From the NCBI GenBank assembly GCA_035529895.1, contig DATKVV010000068.1:62001-126000 (forward strand): DNA of 64,000 nucleotides. The letters run 5' to 3'. This document shows, one piece after another, positions 51,786 through 61,326 of this stretch (its first letter is position 1; the number at the start of each line of letters is the position of its first letter). The notes under the pieces were generated by a model that saw only the letters and a program-made list of their open reading frames with translations, was not told the DNA's origin and ran no database searches. This DNA comes from JAUWKC01 sp035529895. Lineage in GTDB: Bacteria; Planctomycetota; Phycisphaerae; Sedimentisphaerales; Anaerobacaceae. Both the position numbers and the translations under genes were made by a program.

Positions 51786-51934
51786 AAAACAAAGGCACCG
51801 ACGCCATTTGCGAAAAAATATTCAAAAAAACGCGGAAATGGTGTAACATTTTCCCGGAACAGGCGTCTAACAGGGATGATGTGGCGAAACCAACTGTATT
51901 ACCCAATTTCTGACCTTGTTTGGAGGCTCGACAG

Positions 51935-54805
51935 ATGACTAACAAGAACCGTGTTTGCCGGGGGGTGGTAATTGTCGCGCTCTTGTTGCCGGCTTTGAGT
52001 GCGGGACAGCAGGAGCAGTGGCTGGGTTATCGCTCGGCGCGTGAGGCCGAACGCATCCTCGGCGATATGAGTTCGCAGAACCCGAAGTTGAGCGGGGATA
52101 AACCTGCGGGGGTGGAATTGCCCCAGTTCAAAGGCGACCAGCCCCTTTTCGGAAAATGGTCGAGCCCCATGGCGAAAGAGGGTTATTTGTGGATAGCGTT
52201 GGACCGCTCTCACAAACATGGGCCGTACGACCTGTTGTATATCGACTCGGACGGAGATGGACATCTTGAGGATGAAACCGCGGCCGCGGCATACCAGATG
52301 GAGGAGAACTACAGCAGCTTCGGCCCGGTAGGGATAGTTTTTGAGGGCGAGGACGGGCCGATTTCTTACCATTTGAATTTCAGATACTACGGCCGGGAAG
52401 GCCGTGACCCCTATTTCAGGGTTACTTCCGGCGGCTGGTATGAGGGCGCCATCACCGTGGGCGACCAGAAAAAGCATTGTGTGCTTATAGACTATAACGC
52501 CAACGCTACGTTTAATGACAAGAGTTCGGATTTTGGTAACTGCGACCGGATTCGAATCAGCAAGAAAAGGGATGAGGGCGACGCCCGTTTTGTAGGCAAT
52601 TTCGTGCAGGTGGACGAGGTGCTCTACCGGCCGGAGATTGCCCGCGACGGCGCCTATATAAAACTCACCAGGGCCGAAGACGTGGTGTTCGGGAGCATTC
52701 GGGCCCAGGATACGATTAACGAATTTGCCGCCGGCGGCGAGAATGGGCTTTTATACGTCGCGCTGGAAAAAGGCGTGGGGAAACTGCCTGTCGGAAAATA
52801 CCGGGTACATCACTGGCAGATAACTCGCAAAGACGACAAGGACAAAAGCTGGAAACTCGAAGGCAGATGGTTCGACGACAAGACCGATTTCGAAGTAAGC
52901 GAGGCGAGCCAGACGGTCCTGCAGATCGGCGAGCCTGTCGTTGCGGCACTGGACGTAGCAATCAGGGATGATAAGTATCAGTTCAACAAAGAGCTGCGCG
53001 GCCCATGGGGCGAGCGATTGGACCTGACCTGCCGGGACGCCAGAGTGTATGGCAAGCTCCATATCCGGAACAGGGACGGGACATTTGACCGCAGGTACGA
53101 TATCCGAATGTGGGATAGCTGAGGCCCTGATGCTGAGCTCTCGCGTCGAGAGCTGGAAAAAGCAAAAGGGACATTACTGGTTACGCTTGAGATTCCAGGG
53201 CCGTTCAAGTCTGAAGCCTCGGGATACCGGATCAAGCCAAGAGACCGCAAGCCGCCCTTTACGGGCGAACAGATAACCTCCGCCACGGCCAGGGCCGCTG
53301 GCAGTCATCCGGGGGCAGAGGTCGCCCATATCCTCGACAACAGCGGGCTGTTTCACGCTGACGGCGACCGGCTTTTGGAGCACAGCGCCAGCGCCGAGAA
53401 CATGTGGATGAGCGAAAAGGGCCAAACGAGCGGGTGGGTGGAGTTCGATTTGGGGCAAGCGCATACCCTCGGTACGATAAAAGTATGGAACTTCAATGAG
53501 AAGCGGCACACTAACCGCGGCGTGAAAAAAGCGGATATATCGGTCTGGACCGAAGAGACCGGCTGGAAAAAGATACTTGATGATTTCGAATTCGAGGAGG
53601 CCGAGGGCGGCGATGACTATGATGAGCCTGTGGTAGTGGAGCTTGACCGCGTAGAGGCGCAGAGGGTAAGGTTCGATGATTTGGTTAACCTGGGCGACCC
53701 CGAATACATCGGGCTCAGCGAGGTACAGTTCTTCAAAATACGAGGCCCCCAGGCCAGTTGGCCGTACCCCGCGGACGGCGCCGACTTCGGCGCGACGCCG
53801 GGAGCCAAACTCACCTGGGCGCCGGGATTAGGCGTGAAAGCATACAAGGTGCACTTTGGCGCCGACCCCAACAAGTTAAAATATGTGGCTAAGGTAAAAG
53901 AACCCAGTTTTGGAAACCTTCCCAGACTGCGAAGACACGAAAAGTATTACTGGCGCGTCGATTCAATAACAGTGGATGGCTCGGTGGTAAAAGGCAAACT
54001 ATGGAGCTTCTCGCCGGGACAGTTGGTCGGCTGGTGGAAGTTTGACGAGACTTCAGGTAGTAATGCGTGTGATTCCTCCGGCAAGAACCATCACGGTGCA
54101 GCGGTATCGGGCGAGCCTGTCTGGGATTCGGACGGCAAGTTTGGCGGCTGCGTAAACTTCAATGAGACCTACGGGTTCGCAATCCCGAGAGATGTCTTTG
54201 CCAATGTAAGCGGCGGGCTTGCGGTCTCGGTATGGTTAAAAGGGGACGCGAACCAGCCCGCGCACAGCAACGTTATCCTGCAGGGCGGCGCCGGTGAGAG
54301 CGGAAAGCCCTATATCCTGACTTTGGGAACGGATTGGAAGGACAACGGCGAATTGCGTTTCAAAACGGGACACGAAGGCCGTGATGACCTGCGCTATAAT
54401 GCCCAGCCCGACCAGTGGGCGGGCTGGTGGAACCATTATGTCTTTGTCAAGGATGCCGGCGCAGGGGTACAGAGGATATACCTTAACGGCAAAATGGTCG
54501 CCGAAAAGACCGATGCCACTGCGCCGATGACGGGCATAGATACCGCCAGAATCGGCATAGCGCCCGACCGCTTCGGGGACCAGTACATAGGCAAGCTCGA
54601 CGATTTGCGGATATACAGTTATCCGCTCAGCGAGCAGGACGTGGCGGCGCTTTACGACGGCAGAGAGCCGAGTCCGGTTGTTGAGTATGCATCCGGCGAA
54701 GGGGCGTTGGGCGGAGGGAGAAACCTGATAGCAGTTATGGTTATCTTCGCAGCGGCGATAATCGCGGTTGTCTTTGCGACCCGCGGGAAGAAAAAAACAG
54801 CTTAA
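51935..54805 (+). CDS. Candidate selenoprotein: exported protein with EF-hand-like, discoidin and LamG domains and C-terminal anchor, in-frame UGA
   Basis: 956 residues if UGA at 53120-53122 is decoded (residue 396, M-W-D-S-U-G-P-D). Signal peptide (~1-24); N-terminal domain with D-S-D-G-D-G-H-L (calcium-binding-like, ~85-110); then, after the UGA, an F5/8C-like domain (W-V-E-F-D-L-G-Q and G-L-S-E-V-Q-F-F), a fibronectin-like segment, a LamG/concanavalin domain (V-G-W-W-K-F-D-E-T and G-K-L-D-D-L-R-I-Y) and a transmembrane anchor at the end. The 84 codons after the UGA are stop-free, and the discoidin-like fold begins there (L-D-N-S-G-L-F-H), so restarting at TTG 53375 would truncate it. GGAGG lies 8 nt before ATG 51935. 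Nonsense mutation is the alternative. Confidence 0.68.
53136..53154 (+). promoter_or_regulatory. Bacterial SECIS-like hairpin 2
   Basis: AGCTCTCG-CGT-CGAGAGCT: a perfect 8-bp stem with a 3-nt loop starting 21 nt after the UGA ending at 53122; central loop base G. The four base pairs next to the loop (CTCG/CGAG) are the same as in hairpin 1. Confidence 0.6.
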
Positions 54806-54854
54806 TTGAGCAAGCAAAATTTCGGCCGGGGGGACCTGTTTTAGGAGAATTGTT

Positions 54855-57410
54855 ATGCGCGGAAAATGGACGACGGTCTTATCTTTGGTCTTGGCGTTTT
54901 GTTTGTGGGGTACGGGCCGCGCACAGACCGGCAGCGGCAGAGGAGGAGTTGGAGTCCACGTTCCAACCGGTTCGTCAACGGCTGCGAGCGAGGATGCACA
55001 AAAGGTTAAATGCACCGGTAAGGTGAGCGACGCCAACGGGCAGCCGATTGAGGGTGCGAAAATTAAACTCTATGGACTGACGGTCTCCCCGGCGACGTTT
55101 ACGTTTGATGTGAACCTCGTGCAGGAGCTGTCGAGCGGCAAAGACGGGACATTTACCATTGAAGCGGCCCGAGACGAGAGTCAGTTGACCGGGCAGGCGG
55201 TAATCCTTGTTGAAAAAGATGGGCTGGCCGTGAGCTGGGCCAACTGGCATAAACGCCAGAATATTGACGTTGAGTTAAAGCTGGGTGAGCCGAAAGTTCT
55301 GGCGGGCAGGGTTGTTGACGAGTCGGGCAATCCCGTCCAGGGCGCCGACGTTATGTTATCCTTTATGATGATAGGGGGGCGGTTTGACAGGTATATGGTT
55401 GGCAAGGTGTCGGAGAAATTGTTTGCCGACACGACGGATGCCGAGGGCAGGTTCAGTTTTGGCCGGATTCCCACCGAAGCCACTGCGGAGCTTCTGGCCA
55501 AAAAGCCGGGCCGGGCCACGATAAGCACGTTCGACCCCACGACCTACCGTGGTGGAGGCCTTAGTTACTCGCCCGGCTGTGAGGATATAAAGATTGAGAT
55601 GCCCGTTGAAGCCAAAGTCGAGGGGGTGGTGGTTGAAAAGAATACCGGCAAGCCGGTTGGCGGTGTGCGGGTTATGGTGACCCGTGGTCGTAACAGGCCC
55701 AATTTCGGGCAGGAACCGGTTGTCTCAACCAAAGATGGGACCTTTCGCATCGAGGGGCTTGTTGCGGGTGAGCACCTGCTGCAGCTCACGCCCCAAGCTG
55801 AAGGGGCGGCAGAATGGGTGGCTGAGCCCGTCCAAATCACGGCGGAGTCGGGCAAGACCATCACTGGTGTCAAAGTGGAAGTGAGCAAAGGCGGGCTGCT
55901 GGAGGTTGTGGTTACGGACGCCGAGACAAAAAAGCCTATAGGACGAGCAAACCTGAGCGTGCGGCGAGGTGACAGCGACGAATGGTTTGGAGGGGTCTCT
56001 GATGGGGAGGGCATTGCCCGGATTCGCTTGGCGCCGGGAGAATACAAGTTCGCCGGCGCATACAAGGAGGGGTATACCTACGACAGGGGCGAGCAAACTG
56101 TCGTGATAGAGGACGGAAAGACGGAGCGGATGGATCTTGCGCTTCGTGGCCAGCCCAAGATTTCGGGGGTGGTCCGCGACCCGGAGGGAAAACCGGTGGA
56201 AGGAGTGAAGCTCAAGGTCTGTCCTGTAGGCCATCAGGATATTAGTTCCGACGCCGAAGGTAAGTTTGAGGTGCGTTGGGATCCGAGGAGTTGGGGGCCG
56301 GAAGAAAGAGAGATGGCGTTTTACTTAGTGGCACGGCAGGAAGAACGGAATCTGGCAGCGGCGGTGGAAATTGAAGAAGATGCCCGCACATTGGATGTCA
56401 ACGTCGTGCCGGCAGTGATTTTCACCGGCAAGGTTGTCGACCCCAACGGCAACGGGATTCCGGAGGCCAAGATTAACGTTATGCTTCAGGCGTCACGCTG
56501 GGGTTCGCCGATAACAGACTGGCAGCGGGGCGGGGCAACGGCCGACTCCGAAGGTAAATTCGAAGTCAAGGCTATACCGCCCGGGCATAAGTACAGCGTA
56601 ATAGCAAGCGCGGAAGAGTACGGCAGGAATCAGGTGCAGGTTTCATCGGAGGATGCGGTCGATAACCGGCTTGCAGTTGGAGAAATGACACTGGCGTTGG
56701 CAAATCTTTCGGTTTCAGGCGTGGTGGTGGATCTGGATGATAAGCCGGTGGCCAATGCCCAAATCTTTGCCTACGGTGAAGGCCAGCCGGACCGGCAAAA
56801 CATAGGGGCGGATAAGGACGGTAAATTCGTCATCGAGAAGGTCTGCGCGGGGCGGATTGGAATCAGCGCGAATGTGCGTGGCGGAGGGCGGATGAACGGG
56901 CACGTGGAGACCGAAGGCGGGGCAACGGACGTCAAGATTGTGGTCTCTGAGCGCGGCGGGTCGGACCGATTTGTGCCGCGTGAGCCGCCTTCGTTGGTGG
57001 GAAAGGCTCTGCCGGACCTCAACGATGTGGGTGTGGCGTTATCGGCGGCCGACGCCAACGACAAGATGATTTTAGTCTGCTTCTGGGATATGAACCAGCG
57101 GCCGTCGCGCCATTGTGTAAGACAACTGGCCCAAAGAGTGGAAGAGCTGAAAGAAAAGGGCGTGGTTGTGGCGGCCGTGCAGGGCTCGAAGGTTGAGCAA
57201 CAAACATTGAACGACTGGATGAAGAAATTCAACGTGCCCTTCCCAAGCGGTATGATTGGAGGCGATGAGGAAAAGACCCGGTTCCGATGGGGTGTTCGGT
57301 CGCTGCCGTGGTTAATCCTGACGGACAAGGAGCATGTTATCCGGGCGGCGGGTTTTGGACTCGGTGACTTAGACGAGAAAATCAAGAAAGGGGGGGAACA
57401 GCCTCAATGA
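54855..57410 (+). CDS. Secreted protein with repeated carboxypeptidase-regulatory-like domains and a CxxC-less thioredoxin-fold domain
   Basis: 851 residues with signal peptide (~1-23, ending G-R-A-Q). Six or seven carboxypeptidase-regulatory-like beta domains follow, each marked by G-x-V-x-D-x-x-G-x-P-V/I-x-G-A/V (for example G-R-V-V-D-E-S-G-N-P-V-Q-G-A). The last ~135 residues form a redoxin-like domain: A-N-D-K-M-I-L-V-C-F-W-D-M-N-Q-R-P-S-R-H, then L-P-W-L-I-L-T-D, the cis-proline loop. The active-site W-C-x-x-C is replaced by D-M-N-Q-R-P-S-R with a single Cys after it (H-C-V). Probably extracytoplasmic; role unknown. AGGAG lies 8 nt before the ATG. ATGA overlap with the next gene. Confidence 0.85.
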   Translation: MRGKWTTVLSLVLAFCLWGTGRAQTGSGRGGVGVHVPTGSSTAASEDAQKVKCTGKVSDANGQPIEGAKIKLYGLTVSPATFTFDVNLVQELSSGKDGTFTIEAARDESQLTGQAVILVEKDGLAVSWANWHKRQNIDVELKLGEPKVLAGRVVDESGNPVQGADVMLSFMMIGGRFDRYMVGKVSEKLFADTTDAEGRFSFGRIPTEATAELLAKKPGRATISTFDPTTYRGGGLSYSPGCEDIKIEMPVEAKVEGVVVEKNTGKPVGGVRVMVTRGRNRPNFGQEPVVSTKDGTFRIEGLVAGEHLLQLTPQAEGAAEWVAEPVQITAESGKTITGVKVEVSKGGLLEVVVTDAETKKPIGRANLSVRRGDSDEWFGGVSDGEGIARIRLAPGEYKFAGAYKEGYTYDRGEQTVVIEDGKTERMDLALRGQPKISGVVRDPEGKPVEGVKLKVCPVGHQDISSDAEGKFEVRWDPRSWGPEEREMAFYLVARQEERNLAAAVEIEEDARTLDVNVVPAVIFTGKVVDPNGNGIPEAKINVMLQASRWGSPITDWQRGGATADSEGKFEVKAIPPGHKYSVIASAEEYGRNQVQVSSEDAVDNRLAVGEMTLALANLSVSGVVVDLDDKPVANAQIFAYGEGQPDRQNIGADKDGKFVIEKVCAGRIGISANVRGGGRMNGHVETEGGATDVKIVVSERGGSDRFVPREPPSLVGKALPDLNDVGVALSAADANDKMILVCFWDMNQRPSRHCVRQLAQRVEELKEKGVVVAAVQGSKVEQQTLNDWMKKFNVPFPSGMIGGDEEKTRFRWGVRSLPWLILTDKEHVIRAAGFGLGDLDEKIKKGGEQPQ

Positions 57411-59854
57411 GCAAAAGCGCAAAATTGGTGAGTTGCGGGACTGCGTTATGTCTTTTGCTGGCGGCGGCAGCGGCCGGGCAGGAGAAGAAGGCGGCCTGTC
57501 TTGTCAGAGTTGTGGACAGCAAGGCCCAACCGGTCGCCGGCGCGGAGGTCGTTGCCTACGAGAACTTCTATGACTACGCGGACGGGCGGATACGCACGAA
57601 GCTGCTTGCTCGGGAAAAAACGGACGAACACGGTGCCGTCAGTTTCAGTCTGGCCATCGAAAAAGACAGAGACGTGTACGTAGTCGCCGGAAAACGGGGC
57701 TTGGCGATGGGGTGGGACCTGTTCGCGCCGGAGGTGACTATCGTGCTGGGCGAGCCTTTCGTGCTGGCGGGGACTGTGGTGGACGAGACCGGCAGGACCG
57801 TGGCCGGGGCTAAGGTGCGTGTGCTCCTTGAAGGCAGCCACGTCAGGAGAATCGCTAATAGGCAGCCGGGCCTTCCGCAGGAGTGGTTCAGGATGGTGGC
57901 GGACGCGGAGGGCGGATTTGTCTTCGAAGCTATTCCGGGTGACGCCGGTGCGGACTTTTTCGTCGAGGCGGCGGGGAAGGCATCTTGCTATACGTTCATG
58001 GCCTCGGACCTTATGCCTGGGATGCGATTTGCGGCCGGGCGCAGAGATATTCGTATCGTTTTGGAGCCGGAGGCCAAGATTGAGGGCCGGGTTGTAGATG
58101 AAGCGGGCGGCGGCGTTGCGGGAGTGAGGCTGCTGGCCCGGCCGGATAAGGGGGTTGGAAATTACTATTGCACCGACAGCATCCTTTCGCGAGCTGGAGG
58201 ACACTTCTGCTTCACCGGCCTGCCTGCGGGCAAGTACTCGGTGCAGGTGGTGTCCCCATGGGGCAGAACGGCCGAATGGGTGGGCGAGGATGTCGAGGTC
58301 GTCGCCAATGCGGGCCAAACCGCGGACGGTGTCACCGTGAAGGTGGAAAAGGGCGTGGTTGTCGAGGTGGTTGTTCGCGACGCCGATACGAAGCGGGGGA
58401 TTCCCGACGCCGGCGTAACCCTTAACAAGAGGGCCAGGTTTGGAAGGCATTCGTGCCTCTATGAGTATGTGAAGACCGACACCGACGGACGCGCACGGCT
58501 GCGGGCGCCGCGGGGAGATTGTGAAATCTGGGCGGCCGGAGAGGGATACTCTTTCTCTCGCCAGAGTTGTCTGATTGAAGAGGTAACGTCGCCGCTCGAA
58601 TTACCGTTGGTCCGCGAGCCTTCCATCTCGGGTACGGTCTGTGATGAGAAGGGCAAACCTGTCTCCGGGGCAAGGGTTGACATTCTGCCCAGAGGTAGCG
58701 GAGCGGTTCGGACCGACGCGGCGGGCAGGTTCAACCTGGCCTACTACGGGGCAGATACTGCCGAGCAAAGGTACGTACTGGCCCAGCATGAGGAACGCAA
58801 TCTCGCAGCACTTGTGCAAATAAAAGACGTGTCCGGACCGATGGATGTCACGCTCAAGCCGGGGTTGATACTGGCCGGGCGAGCGACAGAACCGAATTGT
58901 GCGCCAGTTGCCGCGGCGAGGATTCAACTGGGGGCCTTTTTGCCGGGCTGGCTCACTCGTATTGGAAACGAGGTAATCAGCGATGCAGAAGGTAAGTATG
59001 AAATAAGGGCGGTTCCACCGCAGCAGGAAGACGTAAAGTACCGCCTTGAAATTAGTGCTTTAGGGTATGGTCCTGTTGAGCTAAAGCGCGTTTTGACTTC
59101 TGATAGTTCCGAAGGACGTGTTGAATTGGAGCCGTTAATTCTGCGGCGGGCGCATGTTTCTGTTTCGGGCATAGTTGTGGACGCCGACGGCAAGCCCGCT
59201 GGCGACGTGCCGATTTTTTTGACCGGGCCTCGCGGCTCCCACACCGCCGGTCAGCCGAGCCGACATGCCGTCACCGACAACAAGGGGGAGTTTTCAATCG
59301 AGCGGGTCTGTCCGGGACCCCTTCGCTTGCAGGCAGGAATGGGGGGGCGTGAGAATGAGCCGGGATTTCTCGATGCCGAAGGCGGCGACCAGAACTTAAA
59401 AGTCATTCTGGGCCAGCGGCTCGTTCATACGAGGCACGTATCATTGGTCGGTAAGTCCCTGCCGGACCTCAAGGACCTGAATGTTGAACTGTCACCGGCG
59501 GATGCCAACAATAAGATGATTTTGGTCTGCTTCTGGGACATGAACCAGCGGCCGTCGCGGCACTGCATCAGGCAGCTTGCCAAAAGGGCGGAAGAACTGA
59601 AGGAAAAAGGCGCGATTGCAGCGGCGGTGCAGGCCTCGAAGGTTGATGAAAAAGAATTGAGCGACTGGATGAAGAAACTCAACGTGCCCTTCCCAAGCGG
59701 TATGATTGAAGGTGATGAGGAAAAGATACGGTTCGCCTGGGGCGTACGGTCGCTGCCGTGGCTGATTTTGACCGACCGGCAGAGTATAGTTGCTGCTGAG
59801 GGCTTTAGCTTGTCGGAACTGGACGAAAAACTCAGGCAGACGAATAGAGAGTGA
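57407..59854 (+). CDS. Paralogue of the preceding gene: carboxypeptidase-regulatory-like repeats plus CxxC-less thioredoxin fold
   Basis: 815 residues with signal peptide (~1-24, A-A-A-A-G-Q). Repeated regulatory-like domains show G-T-V-V-D-E-T-G-R-T-V-A-G-A and G-R-V-V-D-E-A-G-G-G-V-A-G-V. The C-terminal domain closely repeats the upstream one: C-F-W-D-M-N-Q-R-P-S-R-H-C-I-R-Q-L and S-L-P-W-L-I-L-T-D. Coupled by ATGA to the upstream gene, so the two are tandem duplicates made together. Function unknown, perhaps binding of surface glycans or peptides with a scaffold-like redoxin domain. Confidence 0.85.
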   Translation: MSKSAKLVSCGTALCLLLAAAAAGQEKKAACLVRVVDSKAQPVAGAEVVAYENFYDYADGRIRTKLLAREKTDEHGAVSFSLAIEKDRDVYVVAGKRGLAMGWDLFAPEVTIVLGEPFVLAGTVVDETGRTVAGAKVRVLLEGSHVRRIANRQPGLPQEWFRMVADAEGGFVFEAIPGDAGADFFVEAAGKASCYTFMASDLMPGMRFAAGRRDIRIVLEPEAKIEGRVVDEAGGGVAGVRLLARPDKGVGNYYCTDSILSRAGGHFCFTGLPAGKYSVQVVSPWGRTAEWVGEDVEVVANAGQTADGVTVKVEKGVVVEVVVRDADTKRGIPDAGVTLNKRARFGRHSCLYEYVKTDTDGRARLRAPRGDCEIWAAGEGYSFSRQSCLIEEVTSPLELPLVREPSISGTVCDEKGKPVSGARVDILPRGSGAVRTDAAGRFNLAYYGADTAEQRYVLAQHEERNLAALVQIKDVSGPMDVTLKPGLILAGRATEPNCAPVAAARIQLGAFLPGWLTRIGNEVISDAEGKYEIRAVPPQQEDVKYRLEISALGYGPVELKRVLTSDSSEGRVELEPLILRRAHVSVSGIVVDADGKPAGDVPIFLTGPRGSHTAGQPSRHAVTDNKGEFSIERVCPGPLRLQAGMGGRENEPGFLDAEGGDQNLKVILGQRLVHTRHVSLVGKSLPDLKDLNVELSPADANNKMILVCFWDMNQRPSRHCIRQLAKRAEELKEKGAIAAAVQASKVDEKELSDWMKKLNVPFPSGMIEGDEEKIRFAWGVRSLPWLILTDRQSIVAAEGFSLSELDEKLRQTNRE

Positions 59855-59861
59855 GGCAATA

Positions 59862-61322
59862 ATGAGGCGATTGGTCCGGATTCTGATATTTCTTTCGTAT
59901 GCTTGCGCTTATGGAGCACAGGATATTAAAAATCCTGCCGAGCTGGTTCGCAGGGTCAGAGAGAGCGAGAATTGGATTCACGAGGTAGATAGCTTTGCGG
60001 TTCGTGTTGAAAGCAGGTGGACGCGGACGCCGGAAGGTGCGGCCGCAAAATGCGCAGAAGCCGAGCAGGATTGCGGTGCGAGCAAGCCCGGCTCCGACTC
60101 GCCGGGCAAGCTCAAGGCGGTTTCTGCAGGCATTATCGAATACGCTTTTGACAAAGGGCGGCTGCGATTTATTGATGACAGGCCGGGCGAGCGGCGCACG
60201 GCGGGTGTATGGGACGGTAAGCAGGCCGTTTCGCACGTTCAGGATTTGGTCAATGAGCAGGAACATTATTACCTCGCGGCCGCGCCGCAGGGAATCGGCG
60301 GCGAATTGTTTTCCTCCTTTAGCTGGCTGCGGTCTCAGCCGCACGCGTTCTGGTGGGATTCGATTGACGTTGAGGAGTATCTGAATTACTTCGGTCGGCC
60401 TGAAGATTTCGAGCTTGTCGGGCGTGCCGACTACCGCGGGGCGGACTGTTACGTCTTGCAGGTATCCCCGAAGGACACGCTCGGATTGACGGGCGGGCAG
60501 TGCCCGTGGGAGGTAGGGACGGAAGACCGGAGCCAGTACGGTCTTATCGGCCAGGTGCGGGGGTTGGCGGGCCAATCGTGCCTGTGGTACGTGGGGACAG
60601 ACGACGGCCGGCTGCATGGTCTGGTGGGCCTGATAGACGGCAAGCCGCACATCAAGCACTGGCTGCTGGATTATCGCGAGGTCGGGCCGGGGCGGTGGCT
60701 GCCGATGGTTCAGGGCTACGAAGTCTACGAAAGGGACGCGGAGGGAAAGCCTTATCCGGACTGTCGTTGTGAGGTAAAAGTTGTTGAAGTGCGAGTAAAT
60801 GCCGGGCTGGGCGATGAGCTTTTCAAAATGGAGCTTAAGGAGGGCGTCAAGGTCTTCGACGAGCGTTCCGGCAGGCTGGTTACGTATGCGTACAAACCCG
60901 AGCCTCCCGATTTGGTGGGCAGGGCCCTGCCGGATTTCGCGGGTATTAACATCGATTTCGCCCGTGAGCGGGCCAGAGACAAAAGAATACTCGTTTGCTT
61001 CTGTGACATAAACCAGCGGCCTTCGCGTCACTTGGTCAGCCAGTTGGCGAAAAAGGCCGAGGAGCTAAAACAAAAAGACGTGATAATTGCCGCAATCCAA
61101 ACCTCTCGACTCAATCCTGATACCCTGGCCGAATGGGTGAAAAAATACAATATCCCGTTCCCGGTGGGAATAGTTGAAGGCGATACTGAGAAAATCTGTT
61201 CGGTGTGGGGGACGAAGGCTCTGCCCTGGCTGATTTTGACCGACCGTCAGGAGCTGGTCACTGCCAACGGCTTCGCTTTGTTGGAGCTGGATGAGCAACT
61301 CAAGAAAACCGGCGGAGGATAA
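59862..61322 (+). CDS. Exported LolA-like domain plus CxxC-less thioredoxin fold
   Basis: 486 residues with signal peptide (~1-18, C-A-Y-G-A-Q). The N-terminal ~330 residues are a beta-rich LolA/outer-membrane-lipoprotein-sorting-like domain starting P-A-E-L-V-R-R-V-R-E-S-E-N-W; the family label is tentative. The C-terminus is the redoxin-like domain, here C-F-C-D-I-N-Q-R-P-S-R-H-L-V-S-Q and A-L-P-W-L-I-L-T-D. The start ATG 59862 has GAGG 6 nt upstream and follows the previous stop by 7 bp. It shares N-terminal architecture with the second half of the next gene. Confidence 0.83.
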   Translation: MRRLVRILIFLSYACAYGAQDIKNPAELVRRVRESENWIHEVDSFAVRVESRWTRTPEGAAAKCAEAEQDCGASKPGSDSPGKLKAVSAGIIEYAFDKGRLRFIDDRPGERRTAGVWDGKQAVSHVQDLVNEQEHYYLAAAPQGIGGELFSSFSWLRSQPHAFWWDSIDVEEYLNYFGRPEDFELVGRADYRGADCYVLQVSPKDTLGLTGGQCPWEVGTEDRSQYGLIGQVRGLAGQSCLWYVGTDDGRLHGLVGLIDGKPHIKHWLLDYREVGPGRWLPMVQGYEVYERDAEGKPYPDCRCEVKVVEVRVNAGLGDELFKMELKEGVKVFDERSGRLVTYAYKPEPPDLVGRALPDFAGINIDFARERARDKRILVCFCDINQRPSRHLVSQLAKKAEELKQKDVIIAAIQTSRLNPDTLAEWVKKYNIPFPVGIVEGDTEKICSVWGTKALPWLILTDRQELVTANGFALLELDEQLKKTGGG

Positions 61323-61326
61323 CGCA

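Noticed and set aside
50871..53122. UGA reassigned to tryptophan genome-wide
   Set aside because: Several genes here end in UGA with a start codon overlapping (ATGA), so UGA works as a stop, and Trp is encoded by TGG throughout.
59832..61031. 399-codon minus-strand frame opposite the LolA-like gene
   Set aside because: Shadow of a gene with signal peptide, ribosome site and paralogues.
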